A stretch of 64,000 bases of DNA from Lucifuga dentata (lineage: Eukaryota; Chordata; Actinopteri; Ophidiiformes; Bythitidae): positions 124,001-188,000 of the forward strand of contig VXCM01000455.1 in assembly GCA_014773175.1 (NCBI GenBank). Direction: 5' to 3'. The position numbers and the translations under genes are program-made. This document shows positions 12,844-24,259 of the stretch, piece after piece; positions within the stretch are counted from its first letter, which is position 1; each line of letters opens with the position of its first letter. Below the pieces are notes generated by a model. It ran no database searches. It was not told where the DNA came from and was given only the letters and a program-made list of their open reading frames with translations.

Positions 12844-13975
12844 CCGATATGTTTTGTCATAGTTGAGCCTGCAATAGATTTTATTTAGGAAAGCAAAATT
12901 ATGTATGTATAACTTTGTGCCGTTGCATATACATTGTCACTTGCTGAGGCGTTCATTAATTTCATTCTCATAGTTTATGTTTAGAGCTGGAGCAATTAGT
13001 TGATTGTTGGATTGATTGATTGAAAGGTTCTATTGACAAATTTAAGTTCTAATGTTGGTTGTTTAGGTGATTGAGGAAAAATGCAAAACATGCTTGTTAG
13101 AGCTTCACAGCGATAAAGAGATGCTTACACATCTTCATGTCCTTTTATTATAAATGGAACAACTACAGTTTTTTGGCTGTTGATCAACTGATTGAGCAAT
13201 TTAAAACATCACTCTGAGGCTCTGCTAGCTTTGATTTGTCATTATTTTTGACATTTGAGATTTTTTGGATCAATAACCACATAATCAAAAGATCATTGAT
13301 TTTTTTTTTTTTTTTTTAANTTTTTTTTTTTTTTTTTTAAATAGACAATAGACTCCAATAGATTATGAACATGCTCAGTGATATTTAACCATCTGAGAAA
13401 AGTTATTTGTAGGGCATTATGACCATTAAAAATCTTAAAGCTAAATGGAACTAGTGAACTAAGATAATTATATAAAAGTTGGAAAGTACTCCCATGAAAG
13501 TGTTTTTGAAAAACAAAGAAGAAAAAAGTTTGAGAATTTAATGTTACATCTTTTTTCTACAGCACTGAAAATTTATTTGTTAAAACATTGATATTTCATC
13601 ATTTGAATTGATATAAGCTGACTTTTGTTTGAATGACGTTTTTCTTTTACTTTAAAAATGGAAATAAAACGTACTAATTTACCTTCTGAGGATTCAAACT
13701 CCTCAAAAATACCATGGTATTTATCATAAAATGCTATTATGATTAAATTAAAGGAAACTATGCATTGTAAACTGACTTATTATGTACAGATGGTTGGACT
13801 TTATATTTTTTTCAAATAAAGTTGCAGTCGAACAAATCTGGGGCTTTTATTTTGAAATATGCTTTTGCGTCGATGCTAATTCCGTTTCCGAGAGCAGTGG
13901 CGCAAACGCATTAATGCAACATCTTCATGATATTCTGCAGTTTTATCAGCATAAATTGTTACTTTTGGAGGTAAA
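12844..13975 (+). promoter_or_regulatory. 3' UTR and poly(A) signals of gene A; 5' region of gene B
   Basis: AT-rich, with no further coding sequence. AATAAA occurs at 13673-13678 and 13815-13820, the latter followed by a TG/T-rich stretch, so either could end gene A. A T run with an N lies near 13303-13338. Gene B's start codon is at 13976, only 155 bp past the second signal, so the two genes are packed tightly and gene B's promoter must be very short or overlap gene A's 3' UTR. Confidence 0.5.
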
Positions 13976-16900
13976 ATGCCAGAAATTTTAGTGTTTTGTA
14001 CAGAAACGAAGTCTATCCTGGAGGTTGCCATTAACACCGCAGCTGATATAATCTCCAGTTCACAAGAAGAAATGTCCACGAAGCCGTTTAATATGAAAAA
14101 CAAGGTGAGTTGTTTATATTTTAATAAATATATGTGAATTTCTGCAGAATACATTTTGTATTTATAGAGAGGAACAGAAATACTATCGTGTGAAGAGATT
14201 GAACCCACGGTGTGAATTCAAGTCGAGGGATAGTTAACACAAAATACAAAGATGGCGGACTGTTGTCATAAACGCAGGTAAGAAGTGTCAAAAATAGAAA
14301 AGCCTCGAAAGTTTTTTCAGGATTGGAAACCCGGCTTATTTTTACCCGAAAACTGGGACATAATTTTGTAAACATATTACATGTCGCTTCACAATCTTAT
14401 TTTCGCTCTCTTTTTTTTTCTTTTTTTTTTTACAACTTTATTTAAAAATGTAAACGTAAACATCAGGTTGTAACAAGTCAAGTCAGGATTAGTTTGTTGT
14501 GATGAATTAATGCTGTAAAACTGGACATTAGGCTGAAATTACAGTGCAGTGTGGAACATGTTTAATGCAGCTTCCTATTGAAATGTGTTAAATATAAAGC
14601 AGTAATTAGAAATAATAAATGCCTGGTTTTCTCTTAAGCTGGGGTAAATAAAGGTCTCAGCCAATATTGACAATTTATGGCAGTTAATATTCTATCTGAC
14701 TTAAGTGTCATCATCTGTTATTACTAAATGACAGGGAATTTGCTCTTGTAGTTTGAAATGGGTGATTTTATAGCACCTTTTCTAAGTAGTATTTGTGTTC
14801 TTTTAACATTTCCAGGCAGATTTTGCCCATGTTATTGAAATGCTGGCACAGGAAGCAACAAGAAAGATTAACACCATATTCACTCAACTGTGCACACTGC
14901 TGCACAATGAAAAGGAGACACTAAAGGCCAGAGTGACAGAGCTGGAGAGCGAACTAAAGACGGTCACCGAGAAGTTTGAAAATGCCAGGATGTGGAGGGA
15001 AAACGTTCTGAATGGTTGCCCCGTCCTTTTTGAACAGAGTGGCTTGATCTACACACTGAAACCATTTGGCAAGTTAAAAAAAAAAATGGATAAAGAAAAT
15101 GAAGAAGTAACAGGATCATTTCTCACTGGTGTGCAGAACGAACATGATGCTGGTAAGTTTCCTGGTAAACTGTCTTATAATTAAAAAATGTCTGGCTAAA
15201 GTCAGCTGTACTTTGGATCAGTTACAGTTGCTTTGTGGATGTCAGTAAAGGCATTTTTCAAGTCGCTTGAAACATAAAATACAATATTAAGAGACTGATT
15301 AGTGACATGTAGGTTACAATGTTGGACTTTTAAGTCATGTTTGAAATCTTACTTTTCATTTTCAATTTTCAGTTGAATCTGGCAATGATTCCTATGTTTT
15401 TACCTTTCTTTCTTCAGTATCACCTTCTTCAGATCGTGGAGAGGTGATGAAGGAGGTCATTTCTGAAGCTGAATTGCCACCAGTCAGTAGAGGAGGTAAG
15501 ATTTTTTTTTTTTATGCAACACTGAAAATACCAAGACTGAATATTTTTAATTAAATATTAACTGAATTTTCAATTAACAAGAATACACTGATTCAAATTA
15601 TTTGGATTTTTTTGACATTGTTTTAGATGTAATATTGGTAAGTGTACTGTGGTTGTAAGCTACTTGAAGCTAAGGCAGGTGGTGCTGTGGCTTAGTTGGT
15701 TAAAGCGCCTTTCTAGTAAACAGGAGATCCTGGGTTCAAAAGTTCCTTTAATATCACTTGGCTTTGAGTTTAGGCACTGATTTTGATTGCAGTGCCATAG
15801 TTTGTTCAATTTTCCTTGGGATAAGTAAAATATCAATTAATTATAATCATGTCATGTATAGTATTTTACTGTAGTAACACATTGCAAGAACAAAAACAGC
15901 TAAATTCAAAATGTTACATATTACATGCATAACATTCAATATGGATTCTATGATAAAAGGTGCTGTTTACAGGACTGTTTGGTTGGTGTCTTGCAGACTG
16001 CAGCAATACATATTATTAAGACATTTTACCTTCTACCAATGAAATTTTTGCTTCATAAAAAGGGGAAGCTATTTAAATCTACAGTTGCTTGTTTGCTAGT
16101 TTTACTGTTAAAAATGTTAAGAATGATTCCATGCACCAAATAAATAAAATTATAATTATCTTAAGAGAACAGTGCCTTCTTTAGGTCAACCATCCAGAGA
16201 CATTCTGTTCAAAATACTATATATTAAAATCTATTTTTTGCATCATTGTTACTAGTATGTCAATCATAACCTTTATAGAACCTCTTGAGAATCTAGTGTT
16301 TGTGCTAATGTTTATTTTTTCCACTTTTATCAAGGACCTTCAGAGGATTATACCTCAAACAACAGCTCAGAATTCAAAAAGCCTGACAGTCAAAATTCAG
16401 AGGAAGCTGTTGTCAGGAAAAAAGGGAAAGTCTTTGTTTGTGATGTTTGTAACAAGAGCTTCAACCGACAGTTTCATCTGATAAAGCACATGAACACTCA
16501 CAAAGAGCAGAGGCCTTTCGCCTGCGACCAGTGCCCGAGAAGATTCAGGAATACAGCAACGTTTGAGTACCACCTGCTACGCCACGAAGAGAAGAAGTAC
16601 ACTACCTTCAAATGCCAGCTCTGCGAGAAGACGTTCAAAACAAAAATGCACCTCAAGACTCATCAGCTTGTACATACAGAAGCTAGGCCGTTCATCTGCT
16701 CCACCTGTGGGAAGGGGTTCAAAACTAAACACAACCTGCAGGCTCACCAGGTCATTCACACCGTTGAAAAGCCACACAAATGCACAGAGTGCGACGAGAG
16801 TTTCAGGTACGCTTTCACCCTGCAGTGCCACAAAAGTGTTCATACTGGTGAACATCCTTACAAATGCACCATGTGTGGCAAGGCTTTTGTAAAGAGGAGA

Positions 16901-17806
16901 TCGCTAAGGACACATCAGTCGGTCCACAGAGGGAAAATGTTTACGTGTGAGACATGTGGAGCGGGCTTCACGCTTCAGCATAACCTGAAGAGGCACATTC
17001 GCATTCACACAGGCGAACGACCGTTCAAATGCAAAGTCTGTGGAAAGACTTTCATTCAGGACAATAAACTGAAAGCACACATGCTTCTTCACGGGGCTTC
17101 AAAGTCTTTCATGTGTGACCTGTGTGGAAAGACTTTTCTTTATAACTGCCAACTGCAGAAACATCAGAGTGTAACTCATGATGATAAACACGGGCAAGTC
17201 TCCAGAAGACGAACACGAGCGCTAGGCAACCGCAGAGTTATCTATCGACGAGACAGAACAACTATAGATGTGACGCCTTTCAGCTGCAAGACCTGCAGAA
17301 AAGGCTTTGACACTGCTAGCTCACTGAAAAGACACGAGCTGATTCACAGTCAGTTACAGTACAACTGTGACACATGCGGGAAGTCTTTCTTCTACAAAGC
17401 CACCTTTGACTACCATCAGCGGATCCACTCAGGAGAGAGGCCGTTTGTTTGTGATGTGTGTGGGAAGAAGTTCATCATCCTTCAGGCTCTCAAGTCCCAC
17501 AAACTGCAGCACTCTGGAGAGAAACCACATAAATGTGAGCAGTGCGGCAAGGCCTTCAGGATTTACACAAACTACCTTAGACACTTACGGATCCACACAG
17601 GGGAGAAGCCGTATGAGTGTGAAGTTTGCGGGGTGAGATTCCGGCAGCTCGGACACGTAAAGTTTCACATGCAGGTTCACACTGGAGAAAAGCCATATTC
17701 TTGCAGCAGCTGCGGACTTGGCTTTTCTGACTCGAGGCTGCTGAAGAGACACAGCTGTACAGAGAAGTATCAGAAATTGTTAGGAAACACGCTTGACATC
17801 CCCTGA
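13976..17806 (+). CDS. C2H2 zinc-finger protein B (15 fingers), paralog of A
   Basis: Four coding exons, 13976-14104, 14816-15152, 15418-15495 and 16335-17806, join in frame to give 671 residues. Exon 1 (1-43) has the helix SILEVAINTAADII. Exon 2 has AQEATRKINTIFTQL and a coiled coil (NEKETLKARVTELESEL), aligning with gene A's module. Exon 3 is short and acidic. Fingers start at about residue 214: fourteen C2H2 fingers and a last one ending KRHSC, then a short tail. Finger 9 has H-x4-H and is followed by a 26-30 residue basic linker (SRRRTRALGNRR), at the place where gene A also has a long linker. Finger order and key residues match A closely at the C-terminal end, showing tandem duplication. 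It is probably a nuclear DNA-binding protein of unknown target. Exons 1-3 are too short for simple ORF detection; they are supported by phase and by paralogy. Confidence 0.88.
15681..15840 (+). mobile_element. tRNA-Thr-derived SINE-like relic
   Basis: Bases 15681-15738 closely match the body of a tRNA-Thr(AGT): A box TGGCTTAGTTGG, anticodon loop CTAGTAA and the start of the B box GGGTTCAA. The T arm and acceptor 3' half then diverge, so it cannot be a working tRNA. The unrelated downstream part ends with CCTTGGGATAAGTAAAATATC, resembling the LINE-like tails of fish SINEs. It lies in intron 3 of zinc-finger gene B. Confidence 0.6.
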
Positions 17807-17903
17807 TGCTAATAATAATAATGTAACTGTGTTTGTTCAATGGTCATTCAGCAGTAATGCAGCAAGGAAACAACCAATGAACTTCCTAAATTTCCTACCA
17901 AGA

Positions 17904-17909
17904 AATAAA
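17904..17909 (+). promoter_or_regulatory. poly(A) signal of gene B
   Basis: AATAAA about 100 bp after the stop codon of gene B, giving a short 3' UTR. Confidence 0.55.
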
Positions 17910-18274
17910 TATTAAATCCTGTTATTAATTTGATTATATATCCATATGAATCACATCTTGGTCAGAGACTTTTATTTTATAACTTAGCTGAACTCTTGCC
18001 ATATTTTCAAACTACAAGTTTATTTACATTTTTGTGCAACTTATTGACATTTTTAGTGCTGAAAAGCCAATATTCATTTAACACATCTATGGTCAGTTCA
18101 GATTTTGAATGTACAGTGAGAGAGAGAGAGAGAGAACATGTATTAATTACTTTTCTGTACTCATTTTGTAATTTAATTTTTTACAGCATAAGCAGGTATA
18201 TACAATGGATAAACAGATGATGTCATATCATTCTTAGAAATTGATGATGTTGAAAAATAAGTAACACATTTGAT
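17910..18274. other. intergenic DNA between genes B and C
   Basis: AT-rich sequence without a supported gene. A short GA run lies at about 18117-18135. Confidence 0.6.
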
Positions 18275-18829
18275 GCTGCGTTCGCATTACCTCGGAAATG
18301 GGATGTTTCTGACTTTCTACTTGGAAAAATGCATTGGAACGGCATTTAAAGTCGGAGCTCCGACTGGAAAACTCGGACCAAAATGACCTACCCCGATTTC
18401 ACCAGTATGAGTCACTAAACATGGCAGCGCGCGTGGAAACGAACTTTGTGAATGGAAATGATCAACTAACAGGTGAATAAAGTATTTTTTTTCTTGCGTG
18501 AAATTGAAATTGAAAGGTCAAAGTATATCGCCAAGTTAACTATAGTGTATAACTGTTAGCCATTGATACGTAAGTGTAAATAATTTCAGAATATTGCTTC
18601 TCTGCACAAATGTTTAATACCCACTGTGATTAATATAATTGTGAAACAACAGAATCAAACAGTCCTGTAACCTAGCTTTACTTTAGGTAACATGTATTAC
18701 TAAATTTATTTGATCTTACAGTATTTATTGGCTTTCAGCCATGCTTTTTGTTTACATTTGGCTGGAACGGTCGGAAGTCGGAAATTCCGACTGGGAAAAA
18801 TCCGACTTCCGAGCTAACGCGAATGCAGC
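18275..18829. mobile_element. DNA transposon or MITE with imperfect TIRs
   Basis: The left end GCTGCGTTCGCATTACCTCG is matched in inverted form by the right end near 18806-18829 (reading GCTGCATTCGCGTTAGCTCG on the minus strand). Both ends continue into repeated CGGAAGTC/TCCGACT motifs. The interior is AT-rich, with no coding capacity. It is a likely non-autonomous transposon between genes B and C; the superfamily is undetermined. Confidence 0.65.
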
Positions 18830-19069
18830 GTGAGTTAGAGCTTTCTGTGCTAGGCTCAGGAGATACCAATCAATCATCATGTTTTGTTTTTTTTTTGTTT
18901 GTTTGTTTTTTTTTAATGGTTTGAACAAATAAAACAAAAACACAAAATAAGTGTTGGTAAAAACTTTATTTGGCAGATATCAAACAGAATATACATACAA
19001 AAAGAGAAAATTTGAAGGAGATAAAAACCCAAGACAGTAGTCAATTGTGCGTTTATTTTGAAAGCCACA

Positions 19070-19215
19070 TTCCATGAACCCGGAAGAAGAACAAGATGGC
19101 ATCCGTGTTATTACGAATGGTACAAGTTTTTTCACTCTGCAGCTCCAAAACATTTGATTTATTATAGAATACCAAACTGAAACAGCAATTGTAGGCAGCG
19201 TATTAGTTTTTCAGA
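19070..19215 (+). promoter_or_regulatory. putative promoter of zinc-finger gene C
   Basis: Contains an ETS-like ACCCGGAAG and a YY1-like CAAGATGGCAT within about 25 bp (near 19078-19102), some 115-140 bp before the start codon. No TATA box is seen. The motif pair is typical of TATA-less housekeeping promoters. Function is inferred from motifs only. Confidence 0.4.
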
Positions 19216-22200
19216 ATGTCGAATTTAGAAGAACAGGTTGGCTCCATTTTGGAGATAATGATCAACGCCACTGTCACAGAAATGAGGAAAGTTATCGGCG
19301 GAGCTGATTCAACATGTCCACAAGTGTCGTGTACAGATGAAAACACACAGCGTTCCTCTGAGGAGAAGGTATGGTGATCCGGTAACGGTTTTTCTCTATG
19401 TTAGCGGTGTTATGTCGGTAATGTTTTGGTCTCTGCTTCCTTCTCTCCTGTGTTGTGGCTCCCTCCTCATCTGGCGTCTAGACCAACCAGCTGATCATAG
19501 AAATAGAAGAGCTAGCTAGCTAGTTAGCCTCCAGCAAGTAAGTTTAGTTAAGTACTTACTGTTTGTACAGGGTGTTGTTTTGTAGTTAGTGTATTTTACG
19601 GATGAATAACATTAATAGCTTTGATCTAGTTTGTTGTGGGAACACCTCGATAGAGACGAATCCATCTTTGGACGCCATTTTGATTGAGGCCCAAGGCGTT
19701 TCTATTTGCTGTATATCTATGAACGGTTCAGCTGCAAGTTTCACTGAATGTTTACTACTACACAAAGGCAATGAGTTCATACTAAACTTTTTTCCACTTT
19801 AATGTCAGAAAAATGAGCAAATCGCCGAATTTTGTAAAATAATAGAAACCGTATAAAATGCGCAAATCTGTAAGGAGTGCACAACCAGGTGGCCTTTTCA
19901 TAAAAAGCACAGTACTGTTTGGAAGTTAAAGTATTTTGAGTTTAAAGGGAACATATTAAACTGGTTTCTGCGTTTTTACTTTCATTTATGGTCTATATTG
20001 AAATCTTTAAAATGCTTTAATGTGCAAAAACACATTTATTATTCCTTGCTGCATAACTGCTGTGCACACTGAATGAAAACAAATCACATTCAATAGTCAG
20101 GTCAAGTTTATTTGTATAGCCCAACATCAATGTCTCAAATGGCTTTACAAGCCCACACATCAATGGATCCTGACCCAGCCCAATTGAAGACAAGGAAAAA
20201 CTCCCTAAAAAAAACCTTATCATGTAAGGGAAAAAATAGAAGAAACCTCAGGAGAAGCAATTCAAAGCAAGATTCCCTCTCCTCAAAGGTGTGCAGTAGG
20301 AGCAGCAGGTGGGAAAGCAGGCACGTTACAAAGACACAAAACAAAGAAACAGTACATGAAAATATAAAACAGCGAATCAACCATGATCCAGAAAGATGTG
20401 GTCGATATGGGGTTGTGGCAGCCTGGGAGCAGTGAGGACCTGCATATCTGAGGGGAGGAACCAGCTGGACCCACAGCAGCCACCACCAGGCTAGGACATC
20501 ACCAGGGTCAGAAGCCACATGGTGCTAACAGTGACTTCTGCTGTATCCATTAGGTGATCCAGCTCAGTGTGTTCATGACGTCTCTGGCTCAAGAAGCTAT
20601 GGAGAAGATCTGCCAGCTTTTCCATGAATCTTCCACTCTGCTTCGGTTAGAAGTAGGTCTCTTTACTTACTTATAGTTGATATCGTCTTGTGGTATTGCA
20701 TTTTTATTTCTTAATTAAATCGTGAGTAACAATTCTTTCTATGCTAAGTGTGTAAATGATCAGTAATTATTTATATCTTTTTAACAACAGGATCTCATCT
20801 TGTACAGATTATGTTACAGTACCGTGCACTAGTACACTACTTTTCTGAATTAAGTTACAGTGTACATTAAAATAGAGCAATATAAGTTTTTACTTCCCTC
20901 TGCTGGCAATGAGCAGAAATTGCAGTGTTGCTGACTGAATTTATCTCCTCAGCCACCAATGCATATCTGCCAATATTCAGGCATAACATTGTTGATTTTT
21001 AATTTGGTTAATATCACAGCCTTAAACACAAATTTTGAACAAGTTCCGGAATATAAAAAGTCCACATTGAACCAATTAAAATATTTACTCTCCAGTCTTG
21101 CAATACTCCAGAGTATGTAATGATATTTTCCATGTGGCTTTAGTTATTTTAAAGTGGTAAAAGAAACAGCATCAAGGACAATAGCAAAACCAAAAAGCCA
21201 TAGAATTGGCAATGTGATCCAAAATAGAAAAAAGGGATTGGGGTTTTGTTTTTTTTGTTTTGCCTTGGGGAAGTAACCTGCATTACCCCAATAAGCTTAA
21301 AATCTGGTTTATTTTCGTTCAGAGCTATCCACCCTACTTTTTCCTTACTTTTGTTGAACAGTTTGTCTTCAATCTATAGATAACGCAGGGTGAGGCAGAG
21401 ATTGAGGATCTGAGGAGGAGGCTGGAGGCGACGGAGGTGGAGCTGGGACTGGTGCTGGAGGGAGATGGTGGTCAGAAAGAGGCAGAGGAGTTAACTGAAG
21501 GAGAGAATGGACAGAAGGAGGCCAGAAAGGCTCCAGTTAACACAGACAACCACAAAGGAGCAGAGGGAGAGGCTGTACAGACCAGCCAGCGCTCTGGGAG
21601 GAAGAGACGCAGAGGTGGAGAGTTCACACTTTCACTGCATTTTCATTCTCATAGAGGACTTGTGCTGCCATGGCATGTGCTCTGCATTCATAATAGTACA
21701 CATTCAATATTGGTTCTAATGACAGCACTGTTTTACTGTCTTTCTCCATTATTCATCATCCAGTGAAGTAGAAGTCCACAATCCAGCTATTTAAATACAT
21801 TTTTTGAATCTTTACAGTCGTATCTAGCAGTGATGCCGGAGTGAAGAGGTCGCCTATAATCCACCTGTGGAAAGGCAGAGCCTATGAGGTAATTTTCTGT
21901 ATGGTTTTCATATTTTGTGACATCTCGTGTTTGCTTTTTGTGTAGGTCTTCTTAATTTTGGCTAAAATGAATAAAGAGTGAAATAACAGCTTATGAGTCA
22001 CAGGGAGCAAGTAAACAGTAATATCCAACTAATACCAAATGTCACATAATGACCTTCATTTCTGTTTGGGGTATTTTAACCCTTAAAACTTATCGCTTCA
22101 TTCATTCACTCTTTTTCACTGTCTCAGGACAGTGTCCGGCCTGTGATAATAAAGGAGGAAGGATTGGAGGCCTGTGCTGACCAGGCCTCTCCTGATTCAG

Positions 22201-24169
22201 GCCAGTACCAAGATGACCTAGTGCAGGATGATGAGAATGATCCAGACTACCAGGTTGATTTGATTAAACACTTCATAATTTTGTGTTATTTGTATATGTA
22301 CAACATTAATGTGAGTGTCAGTCTTTAAAGCTGTACACTTAATGGCTGCACAGTCACTTAGCCCAACATGATATTAAAGTACAACTAAGGAAAAATGCAT
22401 TAAAGAAACTGAAACAACAAATTGTCCATTTTTTTCTTAGTTGGAACCAGAAGATCCAGATGACGGTGACCTAGGATACAACATTAGGCCCAAACGTGTC
22501 ATGAAGCCCAAGTCCCATCGAGGGCGAGCAAAGAAGGAAGGCCAGAGCCTGCAGCCTCTGAGCTGCAAACACTGCAGGAAAACCTTCTCTAAGCTGGTCC
22601 AGCTCAAAGCCCACCAGGCCATCCACGGAGCAAACACAGAGAAACCTTTCCACTGCTCTCAGTGTGGCAGAGGATTCTCCTTCCAGCGCAGCCTCAATGC
22701 CCACATGCTGCTTCACACAGGTAAGCATTCCGCTTCCAGCTTAGCTTAATGTATTTACTATTCATACCTGGTAGCACCACACACATAATGGGTATTTTAG
22801 AAAACTGTGTAACTTTTGATTAGTATGTCATATTTTGGCATTTTTGTTGTACAGGTGAAAGACCACACACCTGTGATGTGTGTGGGAAGGGTTTTACCCT
22901 GAAGCAGCTGCTGAGAAATCACCAGCGTCTCCACGTGGAGGTCCGGCCATTCCACTGTGAACAGTGTGGAAAGAGTTTCTACAGAGCCCACGGCCTGAAG
23001 ATGCATCAGATGGTCCACACAGGAGAACGGGCCTACAACTGCCAGTACTGTAACAAAAGCTTCACCATCCAAGGCAACCTGCAGCGACACTTGCGCATAC
23101 ACACGGGGGAAAAGCCATTCAGCTGCGAGACGTGTGGGAAAAGCTTCAACCAGGCTGATACTCTGAAAGGCCATCAGAGGATCCACACTGGTGAGCGTCC
23201 CTTCAGCTGCGAGACCTGTGGAAAGTGTTTCATTCAGAAGAGTGCCTTGAAGATGCACCAGAAGACCTCCCACTCTGGTGAGAACTCACTGGCCTGTGTG
23301 GCATGTGGGACTACCGTAGCCTGTGTCGACTCACTTCGCAAACACCTCCAGACACATGCTGCAACCATTCCGTGCACATGTGTGCTCTGCGGCCGGCGGC
23401 TTAGCTCCATCACTGACCTGCGCTCACACCAGCAGCACCACACGGTGGAGAGACCCCATAGCTGTGGGCTCTGTGGGAAGAGTTTCAAGTCATCAAGTTA
23501 CCTGAAGATTCACCTGAAAACACACAGTGGGGAGAGGCCCTTCTCCTGCGACATCTGTGGTCGCATGTTTACACAGCACAGCAGCCTTAAATCACATCAG
23601 GTAGGTTTGCCTTTCAACCATTATTGACTACCACGGATCACCATGTCCATTATGGACAGAAATATAAAGGTCTCAAATGGAGTTAACTTTTAATCTTTAA
23701 GATGTTATCTAAGTAGCACCGAGCAGGTTGGATTTAATGCATCAAACCAGTTTTCATGTCAGGTCAACATAGATTGAAAGTATAATTGAGACAAATCTAC
23801 AGGGATAATAGTCATATCCTTTTCACAGGCATTTCTTCTTTTGTTCTACATTTGAAAATTATGTCAGTTTACAGCCTTTTCTTTTAACCTTCCTCTCTAA
23901 AGGTGGTCCACACGGGAGAGAAGCCGTTTAGCTGTGACACGTGTGGAAAATGTTTCAGCAACACAGGTAACCTGAACAGACATCAGCGTATCCACACAGG
24001 CGAGAAACCGTTCAGCTGTGACATATGTGGGCGCAGCTTTAACCAAGGCAACAGCCTGAAGGCTCATCAGCAGATACACACCGGTGAGAAACAGTACATG
24101 TGTGACAAGTGCGGGAAAAGCTTCTCCTACCTGAGGAACCTAAAGGACCACAAGTGCTTCTACATCTGA
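19216..24169 (+). CDS. C2H2 zinc-finger protein C (14 fingers), more distant paralog
   Basis: Eight coding exons join in frame to 658 residues: 19216-19368, 20554-20652, 21380-21614, 21818-21888, 22128-22253, 22441-22720, 22855-23600 and 23903-24169. Residues 1-51 carry the helix [11 protein letters not shown]. Exon 2 has [16 protein letters not shown], and exon 3 continues as a coiled coil ([15 protein letters not shown]), matching the N-terminal module of A and B. An acidic linker follows, with VIIKEE, a sumoylation-type motif. Fingers begin at about residue 268. Finger 7 has H-x4-H; finger 8 lacks the usual aromatic residue and has an odd core. Finger 11 is split by the last intron, and another intron cuts the linker after finger 2, unusual for such arrays. 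The last finger ends DHKC. It is probably a nuclear DNA-binding regulator of unknown target. The exon 3 donor (GTGGAG) is the weakest splice call. Confidence 0.87.
20103..20515 (+). repeat. interspersed teleost-type repeat in intron 1 of gene C
   Basis: Begins CAAGTTTATTTGTATAGCCC and contains GGAAAAACTCCCT and AGAAACCTCAGGAGAAGCA. Such a string is, from memory, a common signature of a widespread fish interspersed repeat. The short open reading frames in it are by-products. Boundaries are approximate. Confidence 0.55.
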
Positions 24170-24220
24170 ATCTAAACCATATTGGAATGCCCGTCTTGGC
24201 ATCCGAACAACTATTTAATG

Positions 24221-24226
24221 AATAAA
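24221..24226 (+). promoter_or_regulatory. poly(A) signal of gene C
   Basis: AATAAA 52 bp after the stop codon; a second AATAAA follows about 25 bp later. The 3' UTR is short. Confidence 0.55.
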
Positions 24227-24259
24227 GAATGGATGGATCAGAAAAGAATGAATAAACAA

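Noticed and set aside
14248..14280. Alternative first exon of gene B (AAGATGGCGGAC followed by a GTAAGA donor)
   Set aside because: An ATG here would enter exon 2 in the wrong phase. It could at most be an untranslated exon, without other support.
15681..15745. Functional tRNA-Thr gene
   Set aside because: The T arm and acceptor 3' strand do not match, so a cloverleaf cannot close.
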